Assembly (NCBI GenBank): GCA_029204225.1
Contig: CM055096.1
Location: 76,235,521 to 76,299,520, forward strand
Reading direction: 5' to 3'
DNA length: 64,000 nucleotides
DNA from: Diphasiastrum complanatum
Taxonomy: Eukaryota > Streptophyta > Lycopodiopsida > Lycopodiales > Lycopodiaceae
Under the pieces are notes generated by a model. That model had not been told where the DNA came from. It did not search any database and saw nothing but the letters and a program-made list of their open reading frames with translations. Positions 1 through 11,639 of this stretch are shown here, piece by piece; the stretch's first letter is position 1, and each line of letters begins with the position of its first letter. The translations under genes and the position numbers were made by a program.

Positions 1-389
1 GCAATTGAGAAAAGTAATGTGATGCGCTCCATATGCTTGAACCTCAATTGTGAGCAATTATGGAAAGCAACCCATATCATGACAAATATTGTCTACAACA
101 AGTAATGAGTTGTGCACTAATAAGAGATAAAGAACTACATGGCATTTTGACTATCCCTACTTATGATGGCCAACGCCATTTAATGGAAATAAGTGAATGG
201 TTGAGTTTCATGGAATATTATTTTTGTTGTCATGCAAGTTTAATCTTTGACAAAGTTATTTTGCGACATCGTACTTTATGAGTCCAACAAACCGTTGGAT
301 GATGACGCTTTCTAGCAAACGGAGTTCGTCGCCTCACCTCTGCATGCTGACCCCACCGCACCTAAAGGGATGGTGACACATGAAATTTT

Positions 390-965
390 AACTAAAGACG
401 ACGACAATGATGACACACCATGATGGCGACAACACAACTAGCCCCAGTTAGCAGCACCACCTCGGCCGTGCCACACGACGTCACATCGGCCTACCATCAT
501 TTGAGCATAGTACTCCAGGTGCTGGTAGCAGCAAAATCTTCATTGGACGGCTGGGTGGTAGAGTTGGCAACCAACAACACAAGGTTGCAAGTGGAGCTCT
601 CCTAGGTCCAGCATGATCTATAGATCACAAAGTAGCACGAGTAGACAGAGTGACTAGAATCTGAAATTGGATGCCGTGGAGCGGAGATCCAAGCCCTCCA
701 AAGGGAGAAGATAGAGTGGCTAGCCCAGCCAATGGTAAACCAGTCACCGAACATGAGGCCGATTTCTTGACCTAGCAGGTGCAGCTCTTTCCACAACAGA
801 CACTGGCGGAATACCAAGTGGCCTTTGATGGGTATCGCCTGCAGGCGCATAACGAACTATGTCAAGCCGAGGCATCCCTCAAAGATTGACAGCAATGCAT
901 CGCCCAATAGCCACCACCGGCCCCAGTGGTAATTCCATCACACCCACATAGAAGGTGCACAGACA
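390..965 (+). pseudogene. Relic of gypsy accessory ORF, coiled-coil part
   Basis: I see a reading frame at 420-602 and further same-strand coding-like stretches to about 960, broken by stops and frame changes. The stretch ending ELATNNTRLQVEL (near 560-600) and the stretch EYQVAFDGYRLQAHNEL (809-859) line up in order with the coiled-coil region of the accessory ORF of element B (49.35-50.0 kb; there KVETYKVALQGFQGHF). The parallel with the B copy continues at 2342, so this is the left half of one degraded copy. The function is unknown. In intact relatives the ORF lies downstream of integrase. The assignment rests on a by-eye protein alignment with gaps, so it is moderate. Confidence 0.45.
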
Positions 966-2335
966 AACACAAGCCAAGAACAAGGATATGACGTAGTGGG
1001 GCCAGTAGACCAGGGCTATTCACAAATTTTATCAATGATAGAATCTGTGAAGTGATCTCTTCTTGGTTTTTCTCATTTCCTTATCTCTGGTTACCAAGTG
1101 ATTCTGCCCGTTATCAGGTGGTTGGCTCCCTTATTGTGATCTTCTTATTACAAAGCCAGATCAGGTAGAAAGATGCGGTTAGGTTGCAGTATATTTTCCA
1201 GCCTGTAAGTGGGTTACTCAGATTACGTTCACTATAGTTGCACTCACAAGATCAAAACCATGCAAGCCTAAACATTCATCTAAGGATATGCGTGCAATGT
1301 TGATAAATTCCATTCGATTCCTATTTCTATCTTCTTGTAAAACGTTAAAGAACAACAAGATTCTCATATCAAACTACAGATCAACAAAAATGAAAAACAA
1401 GAAACAAGAAACTAAAGACTAAACAACATTTTGAAAGTCCAAGGATCAAGAAACACACATTTCTTGATTCTTGGACAGCCCAAGGACATCAAGAACTAGA
1501 ATGTCAAGAATATGCAAGATCTACACCCCAAATCCAGCCTATTTAGTTTACTTGAATGCTGAAATCTACATTAAAAACATAGAACAAGAGATCTAATCCA
1601 CTCTACTCCACAATGCATAAAGAAAGAAAGCAAGAGATTAATCTAATTCCACAACCACACTCAAAGGAATGGAAGGGCATGCTCATAATAGAATCACTCA
1701 AGAAAGCCATCATGAACAAGGAGCTTCAAGAATGCCAAAACTCATGGAAGATCTTCTTATTCAATTCAAGAGCAAAATGACATTACATGTAAAGCTCCCT
1801 CACAAGAGAGGGGGCTCTTAAATAAACCAAGAGAGGGGGCTCTTAAATAAACCAAGAGAGGGGGGCTCTTAAATAAACCAAGAGGCTGTCCATGTGGAGC
1901 CTAAGTGGCAATTCCACCAATTTACAAATTCCAAGTGGAATTAGCTCTTCCACTAGAGGTCACCATCAAAAGGTGGCTCACTCTACTTTATTTAAGAGGG
2001 GTCTACCACATAATTACAAATGCCTACATGGTTATTCCTTCCCTTGGGATTCACCATGAGGCTCACATGATTTAAAACTGTATCCTAGCTAGTACTTCTC
2101 GGCTCTCATCTTCATCCTTCTCTCTACCTTCAGGGACCTCCTCGGTCTAGGGTGAGAGGTGCTCTGTTAGAATAGCTCAGCTTGGCATCTTGGGGATTCC
2201 TTGGAATATGCCAACAAGGGCCAAGATCAATGCCAAGATATAGACCAAGGGCAGGGCCCAGGGCAGAGTCCAGCGAGATCAGCGAAGGAGCAACAAGCAT
2301 CAACCTACTAGGGCTCTCATTCCATTTCGGCCAAC
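966..2335. other. Non-coding segment interrupting the accessory-ORF relic
   Basis: This 1.37-kb stretch sits where the related ORF of element B has only about 150 bases. I see no coding region in it. It is AT-rich, contains a short tandem repeat (1804-1879) and has no terminal repeats I could identify. It is probably an insertion such as a solo LTR, but that is inference. Confidence 0.35.
1804..1879. repeat. 25-26-bp tandem repeat, three copies
   Basis: Three adjacent copies of a unit starting AAGAGAGGGGGCTCTT and ending AAATAAACC, at 1804, 1829 and 1854. The third carries one extra G. A partial fourth copy (AAGAGGCT) follows. Confidence 0.9.
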
Positions 2336-2341
2336 TGAGCA

Positions 2342-2913
2342 TGCCGCAAACCAAAAATCATTGAGGAGGAGATCGATGAATTCCTTGTCCAATTTCTCCA
2401 CGAAACCTCACGCAGCGGATGGCAGATATCTTTTACTGCCCAAGAAATAAAGGAAAACGAGATCGCATGCCTTCCAGCATTGGCTCCACAACCTGCATAG
2501 TGACAACACATCTTTGAGAAAACTTCGTTGACCATCAGGGCATATGTGACCAGTCCAAGGTAGTTGTGGATCAACCCCCACTTCGTCTCCATTCCACGCA
2601 GACACAAATGAGCGCAGTGCAGAACAACTCCGTGGACCAGATCACCATCCGCACCATGAACTGGCCAAATATCTACTCATAGCATAGATGGGGCACAGAC
2701 GTAGATGCCAAATGGGCTCTAGTCCAATTTTTTAAACAATATATCAAGTACCCCGATCCCATAGTCCGCGTGGCCGCAAAATTTGACCGGGACTTGGAAT
2801 TCTCAATGAAGGTCCCCACCAAATGGGATGACTTTTTGTCACCAATATTTTTTGATCCAAATAAAGCGATGGCGTCCAACGACATCGACGACCAGCTACC
2901 TTTGGCCTTGTAG
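2342..2913 (+). pseudogene. Relic of gypsy accessory ORF, C-terminal domain
   Basis: Plus-strand translation in shifting frames gives EEEIDEFLVQFLHETSR, then IFEKTSLTIRAYVTSPR, then VDQITIRTMNWPNIYS and KWDDFLSPIFFDPNKAM, ending at a TAG at 2911. These match, in order, the C-terminal domain of the element B accessory ORF (50.15-50.77 kb: EDQIQNFLAQHPHESSR, IFEKTPESIRSYVASPR, MDKITIHMPNWPII, RWDDCLPPLAFNPNKPM). Internal stops include TAG codons in the middle of the alignment and one at 2680. It is a diverged, dead copy of the same domain, which I do not recognise as a named family. It shows that the domain is a multi-copy retroelement component and not peculiar to B. Confidence 0.7.
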
Positions 2914-3305
2914 AATTAAATAATATAAAAGGCCCAAAGTCTAAGTTAAGAAAGTTTTGGTGAAGTTCTAAATAGGAGTCAAAGTCAGAACGGTGGTAGC
3001 TAGGGTGTGCTTCTTTGTGCACCCTATATTGAAATGTGTTTCTTTTGAAGAAAAGGATGTCAATCCTCCTTTTCTGGAAGTAGCCAATAGAAACATAGGG
3101 GCAAGGGCCTCCCCAAAAATAAAAAGACACCTCTTGTACCTCATTTTAAATGCTAATTTAGAGGAAAAGACTACCATTTTGGTGAATCAAGCATCTTTGT
3201 TTTATTGAAGCTTTCTATTTTTGCTATGCTTTGCTATTTCATTGTTTATGTTTATTAAAGCTTCTCCGTTAGATTAAAGCTAAAGCTAATGAGATCCCTC
3301 CCTCT

Positions 3306-3425
3306 TGCTGGAGTTAATCTTACTCTTACTTATCCTAATTGCCCTCCTTTTCACTCAAGAAAATCACTCTCTCAAAGCAGTCTACATAAATGAACTCTTT
3401 TTCCAAACAGTCTACAAAAATATAC
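3306..3425 (+). repeat. Partial copia-type LTR related to the 20.7-kb LTR
   Basis: From TGCTGGAGTTAATCTTACTC onward this resembles the first 120 bases of the LTR beginning at 20743 (TGTTGGAGTTTAATCTTACT), including a shared stretch about ACTTATCCTAA and GCCCTCCTT. Similarity fades after about 3425. Only the 5' part of the LTR is kept. The DNA between this and the next LTR (3426-3636) holds nothing I can name. Confidence 0.6.
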
Positions 3426-3636
3426 GTAAAGCTTCGACAATCAAAAATCGCAAGGAACCGCTAAGGCACCGCAACTGTCCAGGCTGCGGTCCAATGCAAA
3501 ACCATAAGAGACCAAAGGAAATCGCAAAGTCATCACTTGCGATTAATGTGCGAAGACTACAGCTTACCCCGAGGCACCGCCAAGACACCGCAAGTTATCA
3601 CTTGCGGTCACCTACGAAGTGAACAAATGGCAGACT

Positions 3637-3945
3637 TGTTACATACCTATGTAACTAGTAGTATTTCAGTGACCCCTATATGTCCATTTAGTTACCCTTG
3701 GATAAGGAGTACCCTTAGGATTAAGGGTAGGTGCCTTTGGATAAGGGCAGACAAGTGACTATACCTTGGTTGGAGGTATGGAATCAAGTTACCCTTGGAT
3801 AAGAGGTATCCTTAGGATTAAGGATATGTGCCTTTAGATTAAGGTATTGGTGTCCTTGGATAAGGACAAATAGGTGTCTATGCCTTGGTCAGAGGTATGG
3901 AACCTAGTGAGGTGTTAGAAAGTCATTACCATGGGTGCTTTGGCT
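3637..3945 (+). mobile_element. 5' LTR remnant of chromovirus element
   Basis: It starts TGTTACATACCTATGTAAC and shares over 300 bases of clear similarity with 5919-6236, including repeated internal phrases TTACCCTTGGATAAG and TATGCCTTGGTC. The right part of the LTR and all of gag, protease and RT are missing. RNase H coding begins about 45 bases further on, so a large internal deletion lies near 3945-3990. Confidence 0.75.
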
Positions 3946-3987
3946 ATTTTTCTAAACCTTGGGCCTCAACCTTGACATATCCAGAGG

Positions 3988-5900
3988 GTTATTGAATGGC
4001 TTATTCTTACCATAGTTTGGAAAATCAAGTCTTTCTTGGGGTTTGTAGAATTCCTAATAAGGCTTTTGTGGTTAGGACCGATGCTATTAATTATGCTATT
4101 GGAGCTGATTTGATGCAAGATGGACATCATGTTGCTTATGAAAGCAAGAAACTCAATCCTGCTCAATCTAGGTATTGTACCTATGAGAAGGAACTCTTTG
4201 CAATTGTTCATGCCTTGATAATTTGATGACATTATTTGTGTGGAGCCAGATTGAGATTTTGACGGATCATCAGAGTCCTTGATATTTTTGATGTTACAGA
4301 TTTAAAAGAGAGACAAGCTAGATGGGCTGAGCTGATGCAAATTTTTTTTTCTATACGTTATTGTAAAGGAAGTCATAATACTCTAGCGGATGCTTTGAGT
4401 TGTTTACCAGTTATTAATCAGTTATGCTTCACTATTATAGAACCAGGGTTGTTTCACTCTCTCCAAGGACTATATGTGTCCAATCCTTTTTTTTGGAAAG
4501 TATTGGCAACAAGTACTTTTTAGGGTCAATAAGAGAAAAGACTGAAATGGATTTTGCTATTCGAAACCAGATTTTGTTTCGTAAAGACAAGGGGTGTGTA
4601 TCGGAGAATGACACAGTAAGGGCCCAAATTTTGCATGAGTGTCATGATACTACATGTGCAGGACATCCGAGTATACAAAGAACACTTGACTTAGTTCGAC
4701 AACAATTTTGGTGGCCTAAGATGAAAAGTCAAGTAGAGGCCTATGTACTTAAATGTGCTAAGTGCTAGTTAAATAAGCAGAGAGGCTAAAAGCTAGTGGC
4801 CAATTACATCCTTTAGATATACCTATCGGAAAGTGAAAAAGTATATCTATGGACTTTGTGGTCGGGCTTTCATGTACAGGGAAGGGCCGCGATTCGGTTT
4901 GGGTAATTGTTGACAAACTTACGAAGTTTGCTCAATTTATCCCAACAAAAACTATTGTTAAAGCTCTAGAAGTAGCTCAATTGTTTGTTGAGAAGCTTTT
5001 AAGACTGTATGAACTGCCTTGCGATATAGTCAGTGACCGTGACCCAAAATTCATTGGGAAATTTTGGCAAGCAATATTTGAAAAGTTGGAAATGACTTTA
5101 AGTACGAGTTCTACAAATCATCCGAAATCAGACGGTCAAACAGAAAGGACCAATCAGACGATGGAGGATATGCTGTGAGCATATGTGGGCCATCAGTAGT
5201 CTGATTGGAAAAATTACCTTCCACTAGTGGAATTTGCATATAATAGTGAAAACATTTAGTGAACGAATTCAGCCCTTTCATGCTTATGTATGGTTATCAA
5301 CCTCGATCACCGATTTGAGTTGTCATGAAAAATCTTAGGGTGCAAGCCGGAGCTAATTGCCTTGCGGATATACAAGAGATGCTACAGCTAGCTAAAGATA
5401 GCATAAGAAGTTCTCAAGATAGGACAAGACACTATGCTAATCTATCTTGGAAGCACAAGGTATTCTTGGTCAATGACTGGGTGTTTTTGAGGATTCCTAG
5501 TCACTCTAGGGACTTGAAAACTATTAAGTGTACAAAGTTGGCACCTAGGTGTTGCGGTTCTTTTAAGGTTATCCAAGTGATAAACAAGGTCACATACAAA
5601 CTAGACCTTCCAGCTAATGTTGGAATTCATCTTGTTTTCCATGTTAGTATGTTGAAACCCTTGTTGGGGGTTGGGAGAAACCTGGTCCTTGTGTAAAATC
5701 TAGTGGAGCTTCTTCATGATGAGTCCACGAGTGGACCACCTGAAGGCAATTGTTAATAGCCGATAGAAAACTCTAAGGAATAGAGTGCTCTGGGAATTTC
5801 TTAGTCAGGTGGAGGGGCAAATCAGAAGAAAAGGATACCTGGGAAAAGGAGACTGATCTCCAGAAGAAATTTTCAAATTTTTTCCTACAAGGAAATATTT
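3988..5900 (+). pseudogene. Chromovirus (Ty3/gypsy) pol remnant: RNase H, integrase, chromodomain
   Basis: The order seen is RNase H (TDAINYAIGADL with SKKLNPAQSRYCTYEKEL at 4050-4200), then the RNase H tail SHNTLADALSCL. The integrase zinc region follows (HECHDTTCAGHPS ... CAKC, 4630-4767), then the integrase core: MDFVVGL at 4849, SDRDPKF near 5030 and DGQTERTNQ near 5130, which are the D, D and E of the D,D-35-E triad. The C-terminal region has LDLPANVGIHLVFHVSMLKP (5325-5694). Beyond its stop, two frames carry a decayed chromodomain (RVLWEFL and DTWEKETDL, 5770-5890). Several stops and frameshifts separate the blocks, so it cannot make a polyprotein. The chromodomain and the integrase sequence style mark it as a chromovirus, distinct from elements A, B and C. 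Gag, protease and RT are absent. Confidence 0.85.
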
Positions 5901-5902
5901 TA

Positions 5903-5918
5903 GTTTAGGGGGAAGAAA
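5903..5918 (+). other. Polypurine tract of chromovirus element
   Basis: A purine-rich run (GGGGGAAGAAA) directly abuts the TGTTACATACC start of the 3' LTR, the expected place for the plus-strand primer. Confidence 0.75.
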
Positions 5919-6236
5919 TGTTACATACCTATGTAACAAGCAGTACTTCAGTGACTCCTATATGTCCATTTAGTGTTGGGGGCTAAATGGCAAGTTACCC
6001 TTGGATAAGAGGTACCCTTATTAAGGGTAGGTGCCTTTGGATAAGGGTAGAAAAGTGACTATACCTTGGTCGGAGGTATGGAATCAAGTTACCCTTGGAT
6101 AAGGGATACCCTTAGGATTAAATGTATGTGTCTTTAGATTAAGGTAATAGTGTCCTTGGATAAGGATAGGTAGCTGTCTATGCCTTGGTCGGAGGTATGA
6201 AACCTAGTGAGGCACTAGAAAGTCATTATCATGGGT
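5919..6236 (+). mobile_element. 3' LTR remnant of chromovirus element
   Basis: It begins TGTTACATACCTATGTAAC right after the polypurine tract and matches the 5' LTR (3637-3945), with an extra short block near 5952. Similarity stops near 6236 (CATGGGTAC), where unrelated minus-strand copia DNA begins. The 3' end has therefore been lost or replaced. Confidence 0.75.
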
Positions 6237-6238
6237 AC

Positions 6239-6664
6239 ATTCAGCAAAAACTGAACCAGTGTGCAAAATTGATTAATGAGTGAATGAGATACACAAGCGA
6301 TGGCAGACAATAATTCATTCAAGATCAGACTAAAATAAGAGTGATATTTGCGTAATAGCTATAGTATCATCTATTGATCCTCTTGTTTTTCGTGCGTTGT
6401 ATGACAGATCCACACAGCGCGTTGGCGTGACAGAAGCGACGCTCTCCCACGAGTAATGTCTCGTTTACTAGCAGACTTGGATCCTGCTTACAAAACTTGT
6501 CTTGCTCACAAGCAAACTTCTATTCTGTAGTCTATGTTCTGTGTTTTATCTATCTCCTACTATATGTATCTTATACATTCAGAGTAGCACACTAGATTAG
6601 ATAAAGTAAACAATCTATATCTAATCACGGATTACAAGAGAGGTGGGTTAGGCACGTCTTAACA
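6239..6664 (-). mobile_element. Probable copia 3' LTR (minus strand)
   Basis: It lies just beyond the minus-strand RNase H end. Read on the minus strand it begins TGTTAAGACGTGCCTAACCC at 6664. I found no second LTR copy in the window, so the boundaries are inferred from the TG start and position only. The stretch 6665-6901 is the untranslated tail between the pol stop and the LTR. Confidence 0.35.
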
Positions 6665-6901
6665 CTCTTTCGCTGACATCATCATATCTGATCAGGGGTT
6701 TTGTGTACTTCCTGGTACTTGCATAATCTCCCTGATCTTTTGGAGCGTGAAGGTCAAAAAGTGTCACAAAGATTTTTGTATCGCTTCGAGCTGTTTGACT
6801 TTCGCGTTGTCTGACTTTCTCCTGTTGTATCACGAAAAATTTTCTTTCGCAAATTTTTCGCGTTCGGTCTCTTTGTCAAGGTGTTCGTGAACATTTTCGC
6901 T

Positions 6902-7640
6902 TCATGTCTTTTTGTCAGATTGAGGGCTGAAAGCTAGCAAAGCTTTGGTAATAGAAACGTTTTGTTTCTTCAGCTCCCTCTCAAAGCGTGGTAGCTTGAT
7001 GACTCCAAGACTGCTCCTCTATTTCTCAAACAGACCTTTGTCTAAGGCCTTTGTAAAAATGTTAGCCACCATCTCCTTTGTTCCAATGAAGATAATCTTC
7101 AACATCTTCTTCCCGATCAGATCCCTTATCAAGTGATACTTAATTGCGATGTGTTTTGTCCTTGAATGAAACACAAGATCCTTTGCCAGATGTATTGTCC
7201 ATCTGCAAAATCAGAGGCTCTCCTTGTTTTGCCCAGTTCGTCAAGGAACTGTTTGAGCCAACTTATTTCATTAGCCATCTTTGCTGCTGCAACGTACTCT
7301 GCTTCGCAGGATGACTGAGCCATGATGGTCTGTTTCTTGCTGACCTAGAGAATTGCTGCTCCTGATGTGATGGTGCATCCTCCTGAGACACTTTTGCAGT
7401 CGTCCTTGAGAGATGCCCGACTAGCATCACTATAGGAAAGCATCTGAAATCCTGCATCACGAGAATAACACAAACCAAAAAATTTCGTTAATTGGAGGTA
7501 TTGCAAAATTCGTTTTGTAATCGTCCAATGAGTTGATCCTGGATTTGTAACGAATTGGCTCATCCTGAACACGACATAAGCAATGTCAAGACGTGTGTTA
7601 TCTGCAAGGTACATCAGCGATCTGATTAACTTTCTTTCAT
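6902..7640 (-). pseudogene. Ty1/copia RT C-terminus and RNase H remnant
   Basis: On the minus strand, 7614-7345 reads YLADNTRLDIAYVVFRMSQF ... LQYLQLTKFFGLCYS, the end of copia RT and start of RNase H. 7323-7129 reads MAQSSCEAEYVAAAKMANE, the RNase H active-site block (SSCEAEY). Further frames give MVANIFTKALDKGLFEKQR and LGVIKLPRFEREL, the usual end of a copia polyprotein, stopping near 6902. At least two frameshifts break it. Everything upstream in the element is missing, and the right side abuts a gypsy protease scrap at 7799. Confidence 0.8.
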
Positions 7641-7798
7641 GGTGTAAGCTGCATCAACTCTCTTTCTTCTTCAGTCTTCAAACAGTCTTCATTCGTTAGG
7701 ACTGTTCCTGCAAGCATGGGAGTATTTGCTCCCTTGCAACTATCGTTTGATCAGTCCATCCTAAGGGAATAGTATAAGATATACCTTTCAAGATCATC

Positions 7799-7879
7799 GG
7801 AGTTCAGTTTGTCATTACTTTTGTAATAATGGACTTACCTGACACACCAAATGTTTACCGTGTTGTTGGGTCATCTTGG
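7799..7879 (+). pseudogene. Scrap of A/B-family gypsy protease
   Basis: An uninterrupted 27-codon stretch reads GVQFVITFVIMDLPDTPNVY, then RVVGSSW. It is very close to the protease end of element B at 40987-41066 (GVQFIITFVVMDLPDAPNVY then QVLLGRPW). This is a third, tiny copy of the A/B gypsy family, cut off on both sides. Confidence 0.8.
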
Positions 7880-7974
7880 TAGTATAGGGTTCGAACACTA
7901 AGAGTGGCAACCTCACCTTCACCTGCGTAGCACAAAGAGGAGGGAGAGAGAGAAAGAAAGCCCAAATAGTGAGC

Positions 7975-8010
7975 GGTTTGGGAGGCCCGAGCACCTTCCC
8001 CAAATTATTC
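7975..8010. repeat. 36-bp direct repeat, left copy, flanking (GA)n
   Basis: It begins GGTTTGGGAGGCCCGAGCAC and ends TATTC. A copy with three differences lies at 8263-8298 on the other side of the GA tract, in the same orientation. Confidence 0.9.
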
Positions 8011-8019
8011 GGTCGCTCT

Positions 8020-8249
<230 letters not shown>

Positions 8250-8262
8250 CTTGGTTAAGAAA

Positions 8263-8298
8263 GGTTTGGGAGGCTCGAGCACTTTCCCCAAACTATTC
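8263..8298. repeat. 36-bp direct repeat, right copy, flanking (GA)n
   Basis: It begins GGTTTGGGAGGCTCGAGCAC and matches 7975-8010 at 33 of 36 bases. From 8299 to 8671 I see no gene, LTR or primer-binding site, only AT-rich DNA leading to the gag start. Confidence 0.9.
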
Positions 8299-8671
8299 CG
8301 CATAATAGCTCAAATATACATGTTTGATACTTGGCATACTTCGGAATCTCAGGAATTTAATAGTTACAATCTATAAACATTAGTTAAGTCAATGAACAAA
8401 AAAGTTGGAATTTTTAAAATTGACTATACTATGATAAAAATGTTTTGATGATGTTGGACGAATGATATTAAGTGATAATATTGGTGAATTGTTGGAAGGA
8501 ACTTTGTTATGATGATTGAGTAGAGCAGAATCTAGTAATCAATGATGCTGATTAGGTATAGTGTTGGATAGAGAGGTGTAGGTGTGAAGCCTAGCCCCAC
8601 CATCCTAACCTTGAGGTGTTATTTTGAAGTAGACGGGAAGTCACTCAAAGTAAACCACATGAATGTCTTGA

Positions 8672-9657
8672 ATGAGTGATACTCAGTTTGACAAACAAAG
8701 AGAAGAGAGAGATCGAAGAGGTCAAGAAAGAGCTTGGAGAAAAGAAATATTTGAGAAGCTAGCTAGAGGAACTAGAGAAATTATAAACAACATAAGTGAA
8801 CCAATAACAAAAGAAAGAGCATTCTCACCAAATAAGACATCATCAATAAATGATTCAAATAAGATCATAGAAAATTCAAAAACAATGGAGGAAGAATTAT
8901 CAAATAGCACAAATGACCAGAATAACACAAGTAGTATATCATACTCATCTAAAACTGGAAGAAACACCGGAACAAATAAAAATAGGAGGACTCATGCAAT
9001 CCTTCCAATTTTTAAAGGAAGAGAAGATGAGGATGCAGATTTACATATTCAAAGATTCATGAATGTGTGTCGAGCACATTTAGAAGATGATGATGAAGAT
9101 ATGTTTAGACTGTTTTCCGCTAAGTTAGAGGGGTCAGCTCTAGAATGGTAGTCACAGTTGAATTACAGTAAAGTATCTACTTGTGATAAATTGAAAACCA
9201 ACTTTTTGGATAGATACAAACAAATCAACCATGCTAATCAAATTATAAGACAATTAAGTCAAATCAAGATGAGAGAAAAAAAAAACCTATTAAAGATTCT
9301 GTGAGTCGAATACAATCTTTGGCCAAAAAGCTACCAGAACCTCCTAGAGAGAAATTTTTCATAGCTTGGTTTGTACCTGGATTACCCTATGAGATGGCGT
9401 ATGTTCTCACTTCTGAATCACCAAATTTTCAAGAGCTATAGCTTTGGAACATGCTACTAAAGTTATGGGAGAATCCACTAAAACAAGACAAAAAGCATGG
9501 GTGGATGTACCTTTAGAAGATAATCCAAATTTTAATAAAGGATCAAGCGAAGATAAGAATAGAGAAAATAATTTTGAGCAAGTATTAAGGAATTCATTAA
9601 GGCAAGTGAAAGATGAATTATTAAACACGGTCAGTCAAAAAATTAGTGACTCAATAT
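8672..9657 (+). pseudogene. Gypsy element C gag (capsid part), broken
   Basis: The ATG at 8672 opens 159 codons: a charged N-terminus rich in Arg, Glu and Asn, then the capsid-like RRTHAILPIFKGREDEDADL and SAKLEGSALEW. A TAG follows at 9149, in place of a second Trp (EWWSQLNY would be expected), after which the same frame continues NYSKVSTCDKLKTNFLDRYK. A later frame (9444-9657) gives FEQVLRNSLRQVKDELL up to a stop near 9657. The layout matches a plant gypsy gag capsid region followed by zinc knuckles. One nonsense codon and at least one frameshift make it non-functional. Confidence 0.75.
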
Positions 9658-9668
9658 AAAAGGACATA

Positions 9669-10434
9669 ATGAACCTCAAAGACTACGAGTGGTGTACTAA
9701 CTGTAGAGGCAGTGGACATATCGCCAATAATTGTCCTTATCATCAACCATTGTATCCACCACCTTCTATACCTCCACCATTACTAATGAATATGCCTTTG
9801 ACCTCAAAATTTTGTGAAATTTGTAAAAGATCAAATCATAATACTACAGAATGCTATTACAACAAAAATGGACGGGGAGGTAAATTAAGAAGTCCTCTAA
9901 TGGCTAATGTAAATCCTGAATATAATCATGGACAAAATTATCCTCATGTTGTGTTACCTACACCAGCTTTTTATAATGGATCGTCTACACAAAATATGAA
10001 TTATACACCACCATATAACGGACTTCCTTATTATCCGGTCTATTTGACTCATTTTCAACCACAAATGCCAATATCATCATATGGACAACCACAATCTAGC
10101 CAAGAACAGTATAGAAAGAATTATAATAATGGAAATAATTTCTTATCCAGTTAAAAATAACATACAATGTTATCGATGCCAAGGGATGGGGCATATGGCA
10201 AATGAATGTCCAAACCCTAAGAATGCAGATTTTAAATATATATGTAAAGATTGTGGTGGAGAACATTCCCAAAAAAATTGTCCAAAAAATGTAAAACAAA
10301 AGGGAAAATTGGAAGCTTCTAGTACCAACTTAATTCAAGTAGAAGCTATTTCAAATCCTCAGAAGAATGACATTATGGTTGGAGCTATTACTAGAGCACA
10401 AGCTATTGCTAATCCTATCTCCTATGATAAATGA
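9669..10434 (+). pseudogene. Element C nucleocapsid region with four zinc knuckles
   Basis: Two overlapping frames (9669-10154 and 10081-10434) together carry CTNCRGSGHIANNC, CEICKRSNHNTTEC, CYRCQGMGHMANEC and CKDCGGEHSQKNC. All are CCHC zinc-knuckle modules of the nucleocapsid type that binds RNA. A Pro-rich, Tyr/Asn-rich spacer separates the second and third. The frame switch lies between 10081 and 10154. The tail MVGAITRAQA (near 10375) resembles the gag-protease junction (MVVTRAQK) of element B at 40255. Confidence 0.8.
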
Positions 10435-10542
10435 GACCATGGGATTACCGACGATAGAACATAAGAAGAATTAGATAAGCCACTTATATATGAAGCAATA
10501 TATCCTAGCAGAGATGCAGATAGAGAAGTTCATGAGGAAGCA

Positions 10543-11445
10543 ATGAATGAGATGGAAAGAGAATCTTCCTTCATGGCATTTCAAAAGCCACCAAATCCAA
10601 TAATAAATCACTCAAGAAACAAGGGTAAAAAGATACTAGGTATATCAAAAGGAGTGGAATACTATGTTATAATTAAAGATCTAGGCTCTATGATACCCAA
10701 CATATCTTTTGCACAGTTAATACAAATATCACCAGAATGCAAAAAAGCTCTTTATAAATCTCTCACAAAGAAAATTTCTTATGAAATCCATTCTCATAAT
10801 ATTACTACAGATCCCCTTAATCCTATGATATATGCTGATGTGAATGATTATTATATTAAGGGAGTTTTCATAGATGGAGGATCTGGAGTAAATATTATGC
10901 CAGAGGAAATCCAAATGAAAGTTGGGATAGACAATCTGGAAAATGCACCTTTTATTATAAGAATGGCAGATCACAGAAAGGTAAAACCTCTAGGTATTGC
11001 AAGAAAAGTTGAAACTTGTATAGCAGGAGAGAAGTATGAAGTAGATTATGTGGTTATTAAAATGCATTCTATCAATACTCCATATCCACTTCTCCTAGGA
11101 AGGCCATGGTTGAAACAAGCTAAAGTATCTCATGACTGGGATAAAGATACTTTGATAATATGGACAAAAATAGAGAAAACTGTTAAAGTAAAAATGAGCA
11201 CTAGTTCTAGCTTAACTAGAAGATCTGGGCTAGAATCTGATATTTCCTCTGAAAATGAAAATGACACTACAAATTGGACTTCATCTATAACTACTAGTGA
11301 TTACCAAACTAGTAATCCTCAAGTTGGCTTTATATTGCGAGAAACAAAAGTTAATCAAAACAAAGCAATAAAGGAAGAAACACCCATAGAAATTGATCCA
11401 TACGTATCAAATTCATGCGAGGAAATAGAGATGATATGGAATTAA
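10543..11445 (+). CDS. Element C aspartic protease segment (retropepsin-like)
   Basis: An open stretch of 300 codons. The active-site loop reads GVFIDGGSGVNIM (near residue 108), the plant gypsy variant D-G-G-S-G in place of D-S/T-G-A. A hydrophobic strand follows, then PYPLLLGRPWLKQAKVSHDW, typical of the retropepsin C-terminal half. It would cut the gag-pol polyprotein. It is the longest undamaged piece of element C, but the flanking gag and RT are broken, so no full polyprotein can be made. The chosen ATG at 10543 is only the first in frame; normally this would be reached by readthrough from gag. Its end overlaps another frame starting at 11415. Confidence 0.75.
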   Translation: MNEMERESSFMAFQKPPNPIINHSRNKGKKILGISKGVEYYVIIKDLGSMIPNISFAQLIQISPECKKALYKSLTKKISYEIHSHNITTDPLNPMIYADVNDYYIKGVFIDGGSGVNIMPEEIQMKVGIDNLENAPFIIRMADHRKVKPLGIARKVETCIAGEKYEVDYVVIKMHSINTPYPLLLGRPWLKQAKVSHDWDKDTLIIWTKIEKTVKVKMSTSSSLTRRSGLESDISSENENDTTNWTSSITTSDYQTSNPQVGFILRETKVNQNKAIKEETPIEIDPYVSNSCEEIEMIWN

Positions 11446-11639
11446 TTGATTGGCTAATATCTAGTACAAATTACACTATTGATGTACAATGTAATATGGT
11501 GATGTGTAATGAACTAGATATTGAAGATAAGGAAAGAAGAGTTAAACAGAGAAATGATCAACATCTAGAAAGAGAAATATCTCAATATCCACCTTTCTTT
11601 CAAAAGTATGCAGTAGAGGATGTAGAGATAGCTACAAGA

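Noticed and set aside
2130-3177. Minus-strand frames at 2.1-3.2 kb
   Set aside because: The plus strand shows matches to the accessory ORF in this stretch, so the minus-strand frames are shadows.
6239-6262. TGGTTCAG on the minus strand at 6253 as a second primer-binding site
   Set aside because: It would lie downstream of a 3' LTR, where no primer site is expected. The eight-base match is short enough to be chance.
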